Counted from the stretch's first letter, positions 1-12,222 are shown. The stretch is DNA of 64,000 bases from Brachycybe producta (GCA_036925085.1 JAUPFP010000005.1:8872498-8936497); one strand, 5' to 3'. The notes: generated from the letters alone by a model not told the origin. Numbers and translations: made by a program.

Positions 1-386
1 ATGAAAAAAAGAGGGGTGGGGGATAGGATATGACATAAACAGGGTGTGTATTACAATTTACAAGAGTGGACTGACCATTGAAAAATGTTATTCATAAACT
101 GCAACATTACAGACAATCTAAAAATGGCGTCGCGCCTTCATTATAAGAACCCCTTTTAACTTTTAAGAGAAACAATCTAAATGAAGAATCTCTCAGATTG
201 TATTTACTTACATTATTATTATTATTATTATTATCATTATTATTATTATATAACCACACGCTGATTTCATTAATTTTAATTCTATAAATTCATATATACT
301 TGTCCACAAATCAGACAAGAGTGTAATAGAAGAAAGAACAAAAAATATTTAATTTTCTTCTTCTTCTGGACAATGGATTTATAATG

Positions 387-433
<47 letters not shown>

Positions 434-1045
434 GTTGTTCACATAATAATAGTAATAATATGCATAATTATTAAATAGATGCATACTGTGCACACACAAA
501 TATGAATGGTGGAAATTTCATTAAATTCCTTTTCTGAAATATAACATTAGAAATACAGTTAGTTGTATGTGTAATTTCTTGAAGAGAGAGAGAGAGCGAG
601 AGAGAGAGAGAGAGAAAAGAACTTCTTGTAAAAATAAGTGAGTGTAACAACAACTGACATGTTTATGAAGCTTTGGTTAGATTACATAGTATTATTACAA
701 CTGTATATGTATTTATGTGTTTTTTTTTTCTTCTTCTTCTTCATATATTCTTGTGGAGGTCTTCATTGTGTATACAGAGTGTGGTAAACGTCCATTTCGA
801 AGGAACCACCATAAAAGAACCACCCATTTGGACGATTCACTTGTCCAGATCGCAAGTTTACCAGTTGATGGAATCAACGTTGTCCATAATGTTTCTCGTT
901 GTATTAAGATTTAGTAAATTTTGTTACTCAATAGATGGCACAACTGTTGATAATACAGAGAAATCCCTTCTCAGATTGCACTAAGCTCCGTCTTTTATCG
1001 TTCTCCCTGCTATGCCTTCATCTGTTTCTATCACCTTATTCACAG
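1..1045. other. AT-rich non-coding stretch with microsatellites
   Basis: I see no gene here. It holds an (ATT)n tract near 211-249, a (CT)n tract at 394-430 and a (GA)n tract near 581-615. Short open frames are translations of these simple repeats (Ser-Leu or Arg-Glu runs). The part at 780-990 is more complex and gives a 103-codon frame on the + strand, but no recognisable motif. Confidence 0.7.
394..430. repeat. (CT)n microsatellite
   Basis: Uninterrupted CT dinucleotide tract of about 37 bases. A second tract in the opposite sense, (GA)n with one GC interruption, lies at about 581-615, so the two could pair as inverted arms about 150 bases apart. Confidence 0.95.
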
Positions 1046-1048
1046 TTA

Positions 1049-1188
1049 GGGAAAGATCACACATGCTGCAAAACCCCAACTTTTTAAAGGTATTTATTTA
1101 CCAGAAGCGCCACATATCTCTTAAGTGCAAAATTTATTTCTATTTCTATTTTCTGGTGGTTGGTTATTCAGCATGTGTGATCCTTCTC
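1049..1188. mobile_element. PIF/Harbinger-like MITE, GATCACACATGC family, copy 1
   Basis: The ends form an inverted repeat: left GGGAAAGATCACACATGC, right GCATGTGTGATCCTTCTC. Both sides are flanked by TTA (1046-1048 and 1189-1191). A 3-bp TWA duplication is the hallmark of PIF/Harbinger transposons. At 140 bp the element has no coding capacity, so it is non-autonomous. The same terminal motif recurs at 12701-12806 with TAA on both sides. Confidence 0.75.
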
Positions 1189-1191
1189 TTA

Positions 1192-2152
1192 GTTTGCATT
1201 GGCCATAATTGGAAACTAAAGAGAATTTCTGTGTGCTGTAAAGAATATAGAAAGGCTAATGCAAGATTCACTGCAATGTGTCCTTGAATTAATTACAGTT
1301 GCCAATATGATTAATACTCTTGCAAGACTTAAAGTGGTTTCTTGTACAATGGCTTGCCGAAAACGCTAATCATCGTATTTTGCAAGAAACTGTGAAAGAT
1401 TAACAGCAATATTTCACCTAATTCTTGCACGGAATTGAAATAGCCAGTGTGATTGCCGCTTAAAAGAAGAGACTTTCAGTTACCTGGCATATCTGCACCA
1501 TTTTGCCATTATTTCCTCACGTATAATGACATAGAAGGCTTCATACGGAGGAGGCCATGGTGCAAATATTAACTGCAGGTCGCCATATTTAATTTAATCG
1601 TCTACAGAAAACAAGCATGTGAATTAAATGAGCTAAATATAACAATTTTCTGTCTTATAAGTCTTATTAACCTTAAGAATGTTATAATGAAGTTAAATGA
1701 ACCCCTCTGAACTGTAAGGTATTTTTTTATTAAGAAACTAAGACATGATGTCTAATATTTGACTGAATTTTGAATTTCAAAAAAAAAAAATAATAATTAG
1801 TTTTTGCCATAAAATTGCTATATAATTTCAGTAGTTGAATCAGTTTTTTTCTAAGTTTCTTCTTCTTCTTCTGAGAATTATGGATTATTTTAAGAAAATA
1901 TCTCGCTTAGAAAGACAGAAGAGAGACCTTTATGACTGTATCCAAATTTTATGGTCATGTCACCCAATTTAAATTAGAATTCTTGAGAAAGACAAGTAAG
2001 CCACACAATTCTAACTTCTAACTTGTGCAGTGAAAACTGTTTTAAGACAAAAACGGATAACACGAAATATATTTTCGGTCCGTAACTAAGATTAGAATAA
2101 AAATTATTTCTTTTAACACGAAAGCACATTGAAATTCCTCATAATTTCGTTC
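1192..2152. other. unassigned AT-rich sequence
   Basis: No gene, RNA gene or complete repeat recognised. The motif CAGTGTGATTGCCGCTTAA near 1446-1464 resembles one near 40428 and may be the end of a diverged element whose other end I could not find. Confidence 0.5.
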
Positions 2153-2156
2153 TTAA

Positions 2157-2496
2157 GACAAGTATATCATTTATTTTGTGTATGTGGCGTTAGATGGCGC
2201 CACTAGCCCTCCTCCCATAGAAATGTACTGACACTCTTCAACTCTTGACTCACCTTTTTTCACGTGGCAAACTTTTAATTGCATCATCGCTATTTCTACA
2301 CGTGCTCTCTCTTCACTTAGGCCTATAATATGTTCTGGGTAAGTTTGTCCACGTGCCGATAATTAAGGTTGTTTTGGACGCTTTTAGAGCTAAAATGCAT
2401 TCGATTTCAACTAATTAGCGAGTGTAGTTTGCCACCTATGGAGGTGGCAGGCGCCATCTGCCATGCATTTACACAAGTATTTTCTATGGAGCCCTC
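2157..2496 (+). mobile_element. TTAA-flanked interspersed repeat, copy A
   Basis: About 340 bp, bounded by TTAA on both sides (2153-2156 and 2497-2500). Sub-terminal inverted motifs AGATGGCGCC and GGCGCCATCT sit near the ends. The core holds TTGACTCACC and CACGTGGCAAACTTTTAATT, both shared with copies near 11857, 38231 and 48468. A TTAA duplication is typical of piggyBac or Kolobok-type transposition; the assignment to either is inference, because the very ends are only weakly inverted. No coding capacity. Confidence 0.75.
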
Positions 2497-2500
2497 TTAA

Positions 2501-4173
2501 ATGATTTCCACTGTATCTTCAAATTACCCCACCCTGTATATATCTTCCATTAAGATGTGTGTTGCTATAACAACGTTGACATGAAAAAATTAAGTGATAA
2601 ATAGTACTTTTTCGTACTTCATCCATATTTATATTGTGTTTTTTTTTTGGCGGGGGGGGGGGGGGGGGGGGTGTAATTTTTTTGTTCATATATGAGATTC
2701 TTATTTAAAAAAGCCTTTTTTTTGTGAGAGTGGAAAAAAAAATTTCAAAATATTAAACTGTCAATCATTAAAATAACAAGAAGAGGTAAAGAAAAAAAAA
2801 TTTTTTTCTCTTATGATTTCTCATCTAAAAAAAAAACGTCTAAAAATTAAACAACAAAAAAGATGATTGAAATGAATTCTTTAATTTAGTAATATTTTCT
2901 GTTTGCCCCCAACCTTCAGGGCATTTCCCACACCACCAACAACAACAACCTTTAAAATTGCAAGTCCTTATTATAATATTAAAGGCATCATTGGATTTTT
3001 ATGAATTAATGAATAAGACTAACTTTTTTTACATCAAGGTTCTGAAATAATGAAAAAAAAAAAAGAGAAATTTCTTCAAGTCCATGATTTTATTGAATGT
3101 TTGAAATCGATTTTTGTTGCTGTTCTTTTTTTTTTTCTTCTATTGTATTATGAAATAAATAAAAACGAAATTTTGCACATGGATGCAAAAAAAAAAAAGA
3201 TACAAAAAAAATATATACTTTTTTCTGAGTTCCAATGCGGTCAAAAAAAATCTAAAGAGAAGCTAACAAACTAAACAACACATATTTTCTATTGAAAATT
3301 TTCTAATAAAACTTGTAAAAAAAATCTATGAAAATAAAAAGAATTTTTTGTTGTTTAGATCTTTTAGAAAAATATATATAAAAAAAAGATTTTTCAACTC
3401 TTCCAAAAAGAAAAAAAAATGTTGTCTTGAAGACATTTTATTTGTGTTTTAAGAAACAACAAGGAGACAAAAATCTTAAAAGGTGAGTCATTGTATGAGG
3501 TGGTGGAGGTTAGAAAGGGTCAAATACTTGAGGGTAAAGTTCTGCTTGAAAAATACTTTTGACAAGAAGTGAAAATGAGAAAAAGGGAGACAAAAAAAAA
3601 AGAGAAACAGAAGGGAGCAAAAATGGTGTTTTGTGGGGGTAAATGGTAGCCAGGCGGAAGGTTAATCTCCATTTTAGCCAGTAGGCTTAACATTTGTGTA
3701 CTATTGTAGAAAAAAAAGTTTCCTCTTTTGATGTCCATCATTTTCAGTAACCCCAACACACCTCACCCCATCTTCTATGACAAATATTGTCCCATGTTGA
3801 CAAATGCCCAAAATACTCTCCACTCTCTCTCTCTCCCACACTACCTGAGATTCAAGACCACAAAGAAACCCCCATTAACACCCACAAACTATAAAGAGAA
3901 GACAAAAATGAGGGGTTAAACTTTTACCCCTCATTTTAAAACTTTTACTGTAAAAATGTTTTATGAAATTCTTGTCATGGTCTCTTAAGTTTTGCTACTG
4001 ACCGAACAAACGCCTCATTTATCTCATTGTGTTTTGAAATTTTTGATCCTTACTCGTATTTTAAGTTAAGATCACTAGCTAAGTTATTTAAATGAGGCAA
4101 ATAAATGTGTTGCCCGTGAAAAAAGGGGGGTGGGGGGCAGATCTAACAACGAGCTTATGTCTTCTATAATCAC
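2501..4173. other. AT-rich low-complexity stretch
   Basis: No gene seen. Contains a 20-base G run at 2652-2671, many A and T runs, and a short CT tract near 3822. Small open frames are Lys/Phe-rich artefacts of homopolymers. Confidence 0.65.
2652..2671. repeat. poly(G) run
   Basis: Twenty consecutive G residues in otherwise AT-rich DNA. Similar G or C runs of 14-18 bases lie at 5784-5801, 22258-22271, 27860-27874, 48276-48289 and 61726-61739. Exact length is likely to vary and is prone to sequencing error. Confidence 0.9.
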
Positions 4174-4175
4174 TA

Positions 4176-4434
4176 GGGCTCGGATTTCTATGCAATATCA
4201 AACAATTGTTTTTCAATTTGTGTGTCAACCAATAATTGTTGTTTTTTTTTCAATCAAAAACACTGGTTAGAGGCTAGAATTTTCTAGTTGACAACTGATA
4301 ACAACTAACCAGCCATTGTGATTAGAAAAAGCATAGTTGCAGTTGTAATCTAATGATGATTATTACTTTATAATTATCCACTTGGGCCACAAATTGAGAA
4401 ACATTTGCTTAATATGGCATAAAAATCAAAGCCC
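4176..4434. mobile_element. TA-flanked palindromic MITE, GGGCTCGG family, copy 1
   Basis: Starts GGGCTCGGATTTCTATGCA after TA (4174-4175) and ends with the related inverted sequence ATCAAAGCCC before TA (4435-4436). The arms share CTCAATTTGTG/CACAAATTGAG-type sequence. A TA duplication suggests the Tc1/mariner superfamily. A second hairpin with ACTGGTTAGAGGCTAG and CTAACCAG lies in the centre (about 4257-4335). The second copy is at 41779-42059. Confidence 0.65.
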
Positions 4435-4668
4435 TACTAATCACCAAACAAGGGAAAGGTGGTGATGTGGCTCATTTAAATAATCTAACCAGTAATCATT
4501 AGTTGACAAATAAGATTATTTAAATGAGCTGCTGCTTCATGATATTTTTCCATATTTTTCTGATTGGTTGTTGGAGAGACAGTGAAGGAACTATTTCTTG
4601 GACTGTACTTTTTTGTTCTCTACTTTACTGTATATGCGCGTATGAATACAACTTCTAGAATAAAAACT

Positions 4669-4888
4669 AATCATTACAGAAAAAAGACATAAAATTGTGA
4701 CAGTCATACCTTATAATATCACTATTTTATGACTGTCATATTATTCTGTATACTAGTCAATGGAATTAAAATGACAATAATTATCATAATAATATTTTAT
4801 AATTTGCCTTTGTGACTATTACAAAATTGTGACCTATATATGACAATTTACTCTCATATGAGTTATTTTCTTTGTGTAATGAGGCCCC
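4669..4888. mobile_element. palindromic MITE, GTCATAAAATTGTGA family, copy 1
   Basis: Left part has CATTACAGAAAAAAGACATAA followed closely by AAATTGTGACAGTCAT; right end has GTGTAATGAGGCCCC. Related copies lie at about 12439-12656 and 57655-57868, sharing the terminal GGGGCCTCATTACAGAAAA-type motif and internal TATGACAGTC boxes. The left end is eroded and the target duplication is not resolved. No coding capacity. Confidence 0.6.
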
Positions 4889-4892
4889 TCAT

Positions 4893-5100
4893 TATTCAGT
4901 CTTTCAGGAACAAAATTAAGAGACACTAGAAAGTGTTTTAGAAACTAGAAGGGTAGCTCAATCACTTAAAGTCTTTTCATATTGATATCTTTCAAAATAA
5001 ACGTTGTAAAAGATATCACATGAAAATACCTTTGAGATATTCAGCTACCCTTCTAGTTTCTAAAACACATCCAAGCTCTCTTCATTTTCACCTTAAATAA
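4893..5100. mobile_element. CTAG-hairpin MITE, copy a
   Basis: The inner arms pair closely: AAACTAGAAGGGTAGCT near 4942-4960 against AGCTACCCTTCTAGTTT near 5043-5060, with GATATC boxes near the dyad. The family recurs at least eight times in the window (20080, 38040, 42650, 43030, 50445, 50857, 51938 and partial copies). Outer ends carry TTTCAGGAAC / CCTTAAATA-type sequence and are less certain. Confidence 0.7.
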
Positions 5101-5104
5101 CCTA

Positions 5105-6082
5105 ATTAGTAATCTATAGTTGGCAGAAAGGGTCGTATTCTTAATGATTTTTTAAGTCAGAAGGTAGTGAATGCTAAACTCACTAACTTTTACATTAAGT
5201 TCATTAGCTTATCACACTACCTTTGACATAGCAATCATTTAAAATATGACCAACAAACAGAATTTGCCTGAAATGAGACTATCCCAAGCTCCGTATATTT
5301 ATGATATTTCATATTTTTTTTTTGTTGCTATTTCTCTTTTCATTTTACCATCGTTCCTTTTAAGAGGTCATATGACCTTATATCCCCCCCCCCCCAATAA
5401 TGCCCCCCTCGAACTTTCTCCATCCTATTCTTTCACTAATTGATTATATGCTTAATTCGATTTTGGCAGAAGACCCCCCCCCCCTCCCTCCTTATAACCA
5501 CCTCCTCCCTTTTTTCATAGAATGACCATGCACGTTTATAATTTTTCTTCATATAGAAATCAATTTATCATGAACATGAATATACACACAGACAAACAGA
5601 CATAGATTGCTATTAAGAGAATCGATTGTCAAATCAATACATAAGCATTATTAGTTTCAGAGAGAGAGAGAGAGACACAAGAAACCCTAAAAAAAATGTG
5701 TCCTCTCTTCTTTTCTCTTTATGAAATTTCGTCTATGTAAGCAAATATTTCATTAACAAGGGTGGAAAATGTTGCGGGGAGTTGGGGGGGGGGGGGGGGG
5801 GCTTTCAAGAAACCCTCAACCCCCAACGTTTTTCTTTTGTGTCATTCTCATTACCAAGTATAAAAAAAACCCAAGTAAAAATAATTTTCTAAGAACAGAA
5901 AGAACTAGAGTGAAAATGGATTAAAAATAACTTGGAGAAAAAAGAAGAAATTTTAGTCTTATGTGAAGGAAGACATCACTGTTTTTCTTCTATAAATGAA
6001 ATCTTCTTTTAGTTCTTTTAAGAGAAAAAATAAATAAGACATAAACAAAATAGTGGTTGGTTTTTTTTAAATAAAGAGGAAC
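5105..6082. other. non-coding stretch with G/C runs
   Basis: No gene seen. Contains C runs near 5385 and 5475 and an 18-base G run at 5784-5801, plus a short (GA)n tract near 5660. Confidence 0.6.
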
Positions 6083-6085
6083 TTA

Positions 6086-7078
6086 GGTCCAAATTCAAGA
6101 TGGAATTTTAACACTTGAACTTCAACTTGAACCATCTCTGCATCAGGGTTCAAACATGGAAAAATCATGTTTCATGGAGTACACTAGAACATACTTGGAT
6201 AAAAAGTTGCGCGACTCTAGTATTTGGTTTTTTGACTGTCGATAGACTGTCTGGAGGCAATGTTCCAAGGGTTTGGGACTGTTGCGAGACAAAATTCTCG
6301 TGTCTTTTGTATTCCACTCGAAATGGAAAACATGATACAATGTTGTGCAACATTTCATAGCGTGGATGCATAGCGAAATAAGGAAATCGCCACACCAGCA
6401 CTCCCCACACAGGCAAATAGAAATCGGGACAAACAGAAGTTGGCTCCGCCCTTTTTATGACGACCGGCCACTTCTAATTGGTCTGTTGTGTGGTTCGACG
6501 TTGAAAAGGGCGGAACATGTGACGACAGACTACATAACCAACCAATTAGAAGTTGCGCTCATCATAAAAATGGGCGGAGCCAACTTCTGCTTGTCCCTAT
6601 TTCTAATTGCCTGTCACTCCCTCCCACCTTGTTTAGCGATCAAATGAAAGTTAACTTATAATATTAAAAGATCATGTAGGGCCTACATGTATAACATCAT
6701 TTGGAAGTTTTGCGCGACTATGTTTACAAGTGTGTGTACTAGGCTGTAGAGGGTTCAAGTATTAAGGCTTCAATACACTTGTATACAAAGTCGAACGACG
6801 CTAGTATCTGGTTTTGTCTACCAACCATCGAGATACAGTCGCTAGACTTTCTAGAGACAATGTTCCGTAGTCTAAAAACTGTTGCGAGACAAACTTCCCG
6901 TGTCTTTTGTATCTCACCGAAATGGAAAACATGTTACATATTGCGCAGTATGCATTAGGCATGGATACTGTCTAAATACAATGTCTGGCAACTGTAACTC
7001 GACAGTCCCAATACATTGTCGCGTCACTTTGTATCCAAGTGTGTACCATGCATTAAGTTTCCTTCTTGAATTTGGACC
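6086..7078. mobile_element. 993-bp PIF/Harbinger-like element with internal repeats
   Basis: Ends are inverted: GGTCCAAATTCAAGATGGAA at the left against TTCCTTCTTGAATTTGGACC at the right. TTA flanks both sides (6083-6085 and 7079-7081), matching the TWA duplication of PIF/Harbinger. A diverged direct repeat of about 180 bp occurs at roughly 6190-6370 and 6780-6970; both copies contain ACTGTTGCGAGACAAA and CGTGTCTTTTGTAT. The region next to the right end is inverted relative to the left repeat. A foldback MITE is nested at 6409-6614. No transposase is visible, so this is a non-autonomous relic; its 81-83-codon frames match nothing I recognise. Confidence 0.75.
6409..6614. mobile_element. 206-bp foldback MITE, copy 1 (nested)
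   Basis: Begins ACAGGCAAATAGAAATCGGG and ends with CCTATTTCTAATTGCCTGT. The arms pair over most of their length, including CTCCGCCC/GGGCGGAG and ACTTCTAATTGG/CCAATTAGAAGT. Flanks CACTCCCC (left, two bases from the end) and CACTCCCT (right) look like an imperfect 8-bp target duplication. It lies inside the Harbinger-like element at 6086-7078. Homologous copies are at 31544-31749 (also exactly 206 bp), 42106-42314 and 42357-42551. Confidence 0.85.
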
Positions 7079-7081
7079 TTA

Positions 7082-7178
7082 GTTCTTGTTATTCCTCCTT
7101 TGATCCCCTATGTTTTAAGTTCAAAACACATCCAGGTATCATTCACCAAAACACATTTAAAAGTTAAACCTAAATTAT

Positions 7179-7234
<56 letters not shown>

Positions 7235-9498
7235 AATGTGCTTCTTCTGCTATGGGTAAGTTAAAGTAAAATCAACAACAAAAAAACAACCCTGAAGATG
7301 TCTATTCTATATTTAGTATAAAACAGTCTTCAGACTCTCTCTTGCTCTTTGTTTTATTGCTTTCATTTTCATGAAGCAATTTTAACTGTTATTTCTCAAA
7401 AGTTTTGCTTTAATAGGTATTACACATAACCATTTAATGAATTTCCATTTGAAAAAAAAATCAGTTTTGATTGATCTAGATAAAAAAAAACTCCATCACT
7501 CCAAAGGTGTAAAAAAGCACTGAAATGCATCAGAGCAATTCTACCCTAATAAATGACAAAACCTTTTTCTTCGGTCTTTTATATAAACTTAAAAAAGCAT
7601 TTTTACACGCTTTTATTTAAGTTGACATCAGGGTTGTCCGTTTCCGTGGACTTGTATTTCTCCTATTTTGACCAACTTCCCCCATAACCTTGAGATTTTA
7701 CATACACTGCAAGCCTCTACTAGTGTGTCCTGTTAATCTATCAAAGTTTGATGGAAGATCCTCGAATGACCTGTCCAGGATCCACCGTTATAGGAGTAGG
7801 GTACCTTGAATAACGTACTTTTCAACAAAATAAAACAAAACAAACTACATGTTTTAATATAAATAAAAGCGTTTTTTGGAACATTTACTTGTTTGAAACT
7901 TATCTTTGTGGAAATTTTTACGTCAACTTATTTTCTCTCTTTCTATCCCTCTTTTGCAACAACTGACAGCAGATGAAAGAATTTTTACCCAAATAACGTC
8001 ACAAAAAACTTTCTTCACACTTTTGAAAACTTAAAAGTGACTTTTTCAGCCGCTTTTAATTTGAAATGGACCCTCCTCAACCTTTAAAAAACCCCGCATT
8101 TTCTTCTTTTAAGCTCTCAACACCTTTTTTTCATTATTTACAACTGTCTTTTAACCCTTTTTACTAAAAAAACTCATTAAATCCATTAGCATAAGTCACT
8201 TTTAATTTATGATACACTCTTACTCAATTCTTAATTGCTTTTCAAATACCTTGGCGTCACTTTTTAAGGTACTTTTTTAATCATGAGGGTTTCATCAGTA
8301 TGTTGTGAATTGAAGCCTTAAAGGTCTTTTTTTTATCAACATCTCAAAAACTCCTTTCAAAATTGCAAACATTAAAATCTTCGAAAACCCTAAATGCGAA
8401 TTCTGTTTTATAGCTTAAACTTTTAAAAGTGTGTCTCATACCTTATCAAGTTATCACTAAAGTTAACACCTGGTAACAATTTTTATAATCATTTGAACAG
8501 GTATCACCATTTTTTTTCTCCTTCAATTGCACAATGTGCAAACACACCTGGTGTCATTTTCTAGTTTTTAAAACTTATTTTCCAGTTTTAAGTATTCGTT
8601 AAGGAGGAACATTATTTTGAGGAGAAAACCCATGAAGAAAAAAACCCTCAATGTTTATGTTTACTTTTTGAAAGATTTTGTCTGATAAGAAATGACTTTT
8701 TTCCATTTAGAAACAACAACAAGTTAAATGTACTTTTTTTTAGTGTGGGTTAATTATTTGAACCTATGTTTAACTTGTGAATAATTCATCTCATTCAATT
8801 AATGGTCATAAACATTTTTGTGAAACTTTTTTTTTAAATTATTCCATTAAAAAGAAGAAGAAAAACGTCTAATGTTGTGTATATTTTGTAAAAGAAGAGA
8901 GAAATTCTTATAATATGAACAAAACTTTAAAAAAATCTCATAATTGTATAAAAAAAGTATAATTAAGGTGACATTCTCAGAATTCTGCCACTTTTAACCC
9001 TCTTTTTTTAATATATCCACTTTTATGTAAGTTTTTTTTATGTTGAAAATAAAGAAATTTCTCTCTGTATTTCTTTTTTATGATTCCTTGTGAGAAAATA
9101 GAATCAAAATTTTCTAATTAGCAAAACATAATAATGATCTTAAAAGATACGCATGAGAAAACACGAATGAAATAAAAACAATGAAAAAGGGGTTAAGAAG
9201 AAGAAAAAACTGTCAACAAAATATATGAAATCAAATGAAAAACCACATTACAAGTCAACAATGTGAATACCTTTCAAGTGGAGAAGAGAGTTGTTTTGTT
9301 TTTTTTTTGCTTTAAATTTTCTGAACACTAATTTAAAAGAAATATTTGCGCATCATCATCTACAATGCTTAAATTTCTCTGTTCACTCTTCTTCGTTTGT
9401 AATCAACATTGCTGAGAAATTAGGCATTTCAGTCAGTGTATAAGAAAAAATCGCATACATGTATATTTAAATTTATTTATTAACAGTCAAACCTGTCA
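7082..9498. other. AT-rich stretch without recognisable genes
   Basis: A (GA)26 tract lies at 7181-7233. The rest is AT-rich with A and T runs. I found no splice-bounded coding segment, RNA gene or paired repeat ends. Confidence 0.6.
7181..7233. repeat. (GA)n microsatellite
   Basis: About 53 bases of perfect GA dinucleotide repeat, the longest GA tract in the window. Comparable tracts lie at 13637-13661 and 30600-30645. Confidence 0.95.
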
Positions 9499-9830
9499 TG
9501 CAAATAAAAAAATTTTAAAAAATGTGCAAATTGTTTTTTTTTTAGAAATTAAGCATTTTATGCAAATAAACCTAAAATTGCCAAATATGCAAGAAAATTA
9601 TTCATTTTATGCAAATAAATCTAAAAATTGCAAAATATGCAAGAAAATTGGTCATTTTATGGAAATAAACCTAAATATTGCAAAATATATGCAAGAAGAT
9701 TGTTCATTTTTATGGAAATAAAAATAAAATAGCAAAATATATGCAAGAAGATTGTTCATTTGTATGCAAATAAACCTAAAAAATTGCGAAATATACAAGA
9801 AAATTGTTCATTATATGCAAATAAAAAATT
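9499..9830. repeat. ~50-bp minisatellite with ATGCAAAT octamers
   Basis: Seven starts of ATGCAAATA or ATGGAAATA lie at 9499, 9560, 9609, 9659, 9712, 9764 and 9815, so the period is 49-53 bp after a longer first unit of 61. Each unit also carries TTGCAAAATAT(AT)GCAAGAA and TTGTTCATTTT. Five of the seven contain the exact octamer ATGCAAAT, the core POU-factor site in animals; whether it is bound is unknown. The 65-codon frame at 9524-9721 is the repeat read as protein and not a gene. Confidence 0.9.
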
Positions 9831-11856
9831 TATATTACAACAAAAGCATAATTAATTGTCTGAAGCAATTAATAGATACAATAATCAGACACAATAACAG
9901 ATATTGCAAAGTCAAAATGATTTGATTTAAGTAATCCTTTATAAAATTTAATTCTAACCCCCAAAAAGTGTTTGTTTAAAGAAAGAAATGAAATTATGCA
10001 AATGTATTCCAATTTCTAAAGATTATGCAATTTTATTTTAGATTAATTAAATTATCATTAAACATATGGTATCATAATGTAACCAGGAAGGGTGCATTTT
10101 ATGCATTATTTTTGGCCATATGGATATACTGAAAATCTCAGAGTAAAATTCCTAGTTTACACTAGGTAAAAATACTAGGTAAAAATAAATCTTGATAAGG
10201 TGAGTTTTTTAAAAATTTCACCTGTCTTCCTCACCTCTAATTTTACCTAATCTAAATACAATATATTTTTATCCCACTTTTACCTTTTTAGTTATTTTTA
10301 CACGAATAATTCAAAAACACAAAGCAATTTTACACATTTTCCTCTCAATTTGCTCGATGTTTTTGTTGTTTTCAGTTGACATTTTCACAAAAATATCGTT
10401 ATAATGATATAATCGCTGAAATTTACATGAAACTTATTTTGTCAATCACATTATTATGAGTTTAAAAATCATAAATTAGTTTATTAAATTAAATGTGTTT
10501 TTTTTTTGTTCGAAAATAACCATTTTTTTTCTTTCTTAATTTTCTGTTTTTATTATTATTCCTGATTCCCTTTCGATCTCTGGTGTTTTTGTTTCTAAAT
10601 TCCTCGATCTTAGTACGAATATAATTAAACTAATTAACAAATTCTGAACTTACCTCGTTTTACGATTGGAGACGAAAAAAAGTTGTCCCGTTTAAATAAC
10701 TCTGATTATGCGCATATTAACCACTTCTAAAAAGAGTCCAAATCTCAGCATCAACAAAAACCCAAATACAAATGACGAAAAATCTGTAATAAAGAATAAT
10801 AAACAATAACATCATTAATATAATATGACTCATAACCGTTTTAGTCCAAATTTGGAAATTGTTTATTAAAAAAAAAAGACGAAATTTCTTCGCCGGTTTC
10901 TTTCTTTCTTTTTTTTTACTTTTAAGTTGCCACATTTGCAAAAACCTCGAATTAAAAGCTATTTTTTGTTCCAAAAGAGACAAGAGAGAAAATGAAAAAA
11001 AGACGTGTATAACCTATGTTCATGTTGAGATATCGTTATACAATTTTAAAGTCAAGTCAGACACATTGCAGAAATAGTTTTCACACTATTTTTGGCAATG
11101 AACCCTCCACCTCCTCCTCTGTCTTTTAAAAAACACCAAACTTAACAAGATTTTTGCTGTTACTCTTATAGTAACATCATCATAAAGAAGATGAGAAAGT
11201 TAACACTAAGCTCAAAAATCTGTTTCTTAAGAATTAACTTAAAAACATAAGTAATGCCATTTTTGTTTTCGTTTTGCATCACGAAATATAAAAAAAAAGA
11301 AACCCCAACACAAGATATATAATACTTTTTTTTCTTCTTCTACTTTTCTCAAATATAAATACTAAATTTAAAAATAAGTGAGTCAGTTTGAGGTTGAAAT
11401 TTTTGCTTGCTAGTTATTTGGCGTGACAGTTTTTTTTTCTCTCTCTCTCTCTCTCTTTTGTCAATTTATGATCACTGATTGCATGTCATGATGCCAGTTA
11501 AAACCATTCGTCCATCACAAAAGCTCTCTATGTTTTTGCTTTTTCTTCAACTCTAAAATTTACCTAATAAACCTCACTATTTTTATACACAGTATGTTTT
11601 ACAATAAACACACACCTATACTTTGAACATGCCGAAAATGTAGGTAAATTACTCCTCCTACTACTACTCCTCCAGCCTCCTCCATCATCCTTTTCATGTC
11701 TATGTGGAGCAATAACTAAATTAACATGGTACTTATCAAAGTTATAGGATAATAATATAAAATAAAATCAAAATCCGTTTAAAGCCGAAAAAAACGGTTA
11801 ACGCCAAAAATCGGATAATATTCGATATTTTAGAATAGAATCAAAATTTATTCCTT
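9831..11856. other. AT-rich stretch without recognisable genes
   Basis: Contains short direct repeats of ACTAGGTAAAAA near 10160-10185, A/T runs and a short (CT)n tract near 11438-11455. No coding evidence beyond low-complexity open frames of up to 88 codons. Confidence 0.6.
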
Positions 11857-12222
11857 TACGAGCGGCTCCATAGAAAAAAAATACTTATGTAAATGCAAAG
11901 TAGATGGCGCCTGCAACCTCCATAGGTGGGAAACTACACTCGCTGTCCATTAGTTGAAATAGAATGCAGCCTTTTAGCTCCCAAAGCGTCCAAAACAACC
12001 ATAATTATCAGCACGTGACAAACCCAGAACATAACATAAGTGAAGAGCGAGCACGTGTAGAAATAGCGATGACGCAATTAAAAGTTTGCCACGTGAAAAA
12101 AAGGTAGGTGAGTCAGAGTTGAAGAGTGTCAGTACATTTCTATGGGAGAGAGGGCTAGTGGCGCCATCTAACGCGTGTAGGGTTAGATGGCACCACTAAT
12201 AAATAATCTACTTGCATTCTTA
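11857..12222 (-). mobile_element. TTAA-family interspersed repeat, copy B
   Basis: Minus-strand copy of the family at 2157-2496, with GGCTCCATAGAAAAA, AGATGGCGCCTGCAACCTCC, CACGTGTAGAAATAGCGATG and GTGAGTCAGAGTTGAAGAGTG in order. The TTAA is kept at the right side only. Near that end a short segment is duplicated: GTTAGATGGCACCACTA follows immediately after GGCGCCATCTAACGC. Confidence 0.75.

Noticed and set aside
311..653. Frames with Arg-Glu or Ser-Leu runs
   Set aside because: Direct translations of the GA/CT microsatellites.
9499..9830. Regularly spaced repeats considered as a CRISPR array
   Set aside because: Whole units repeat with no unique spacers, and the genome is eukaryotic. It is an ordinary minisatellite.
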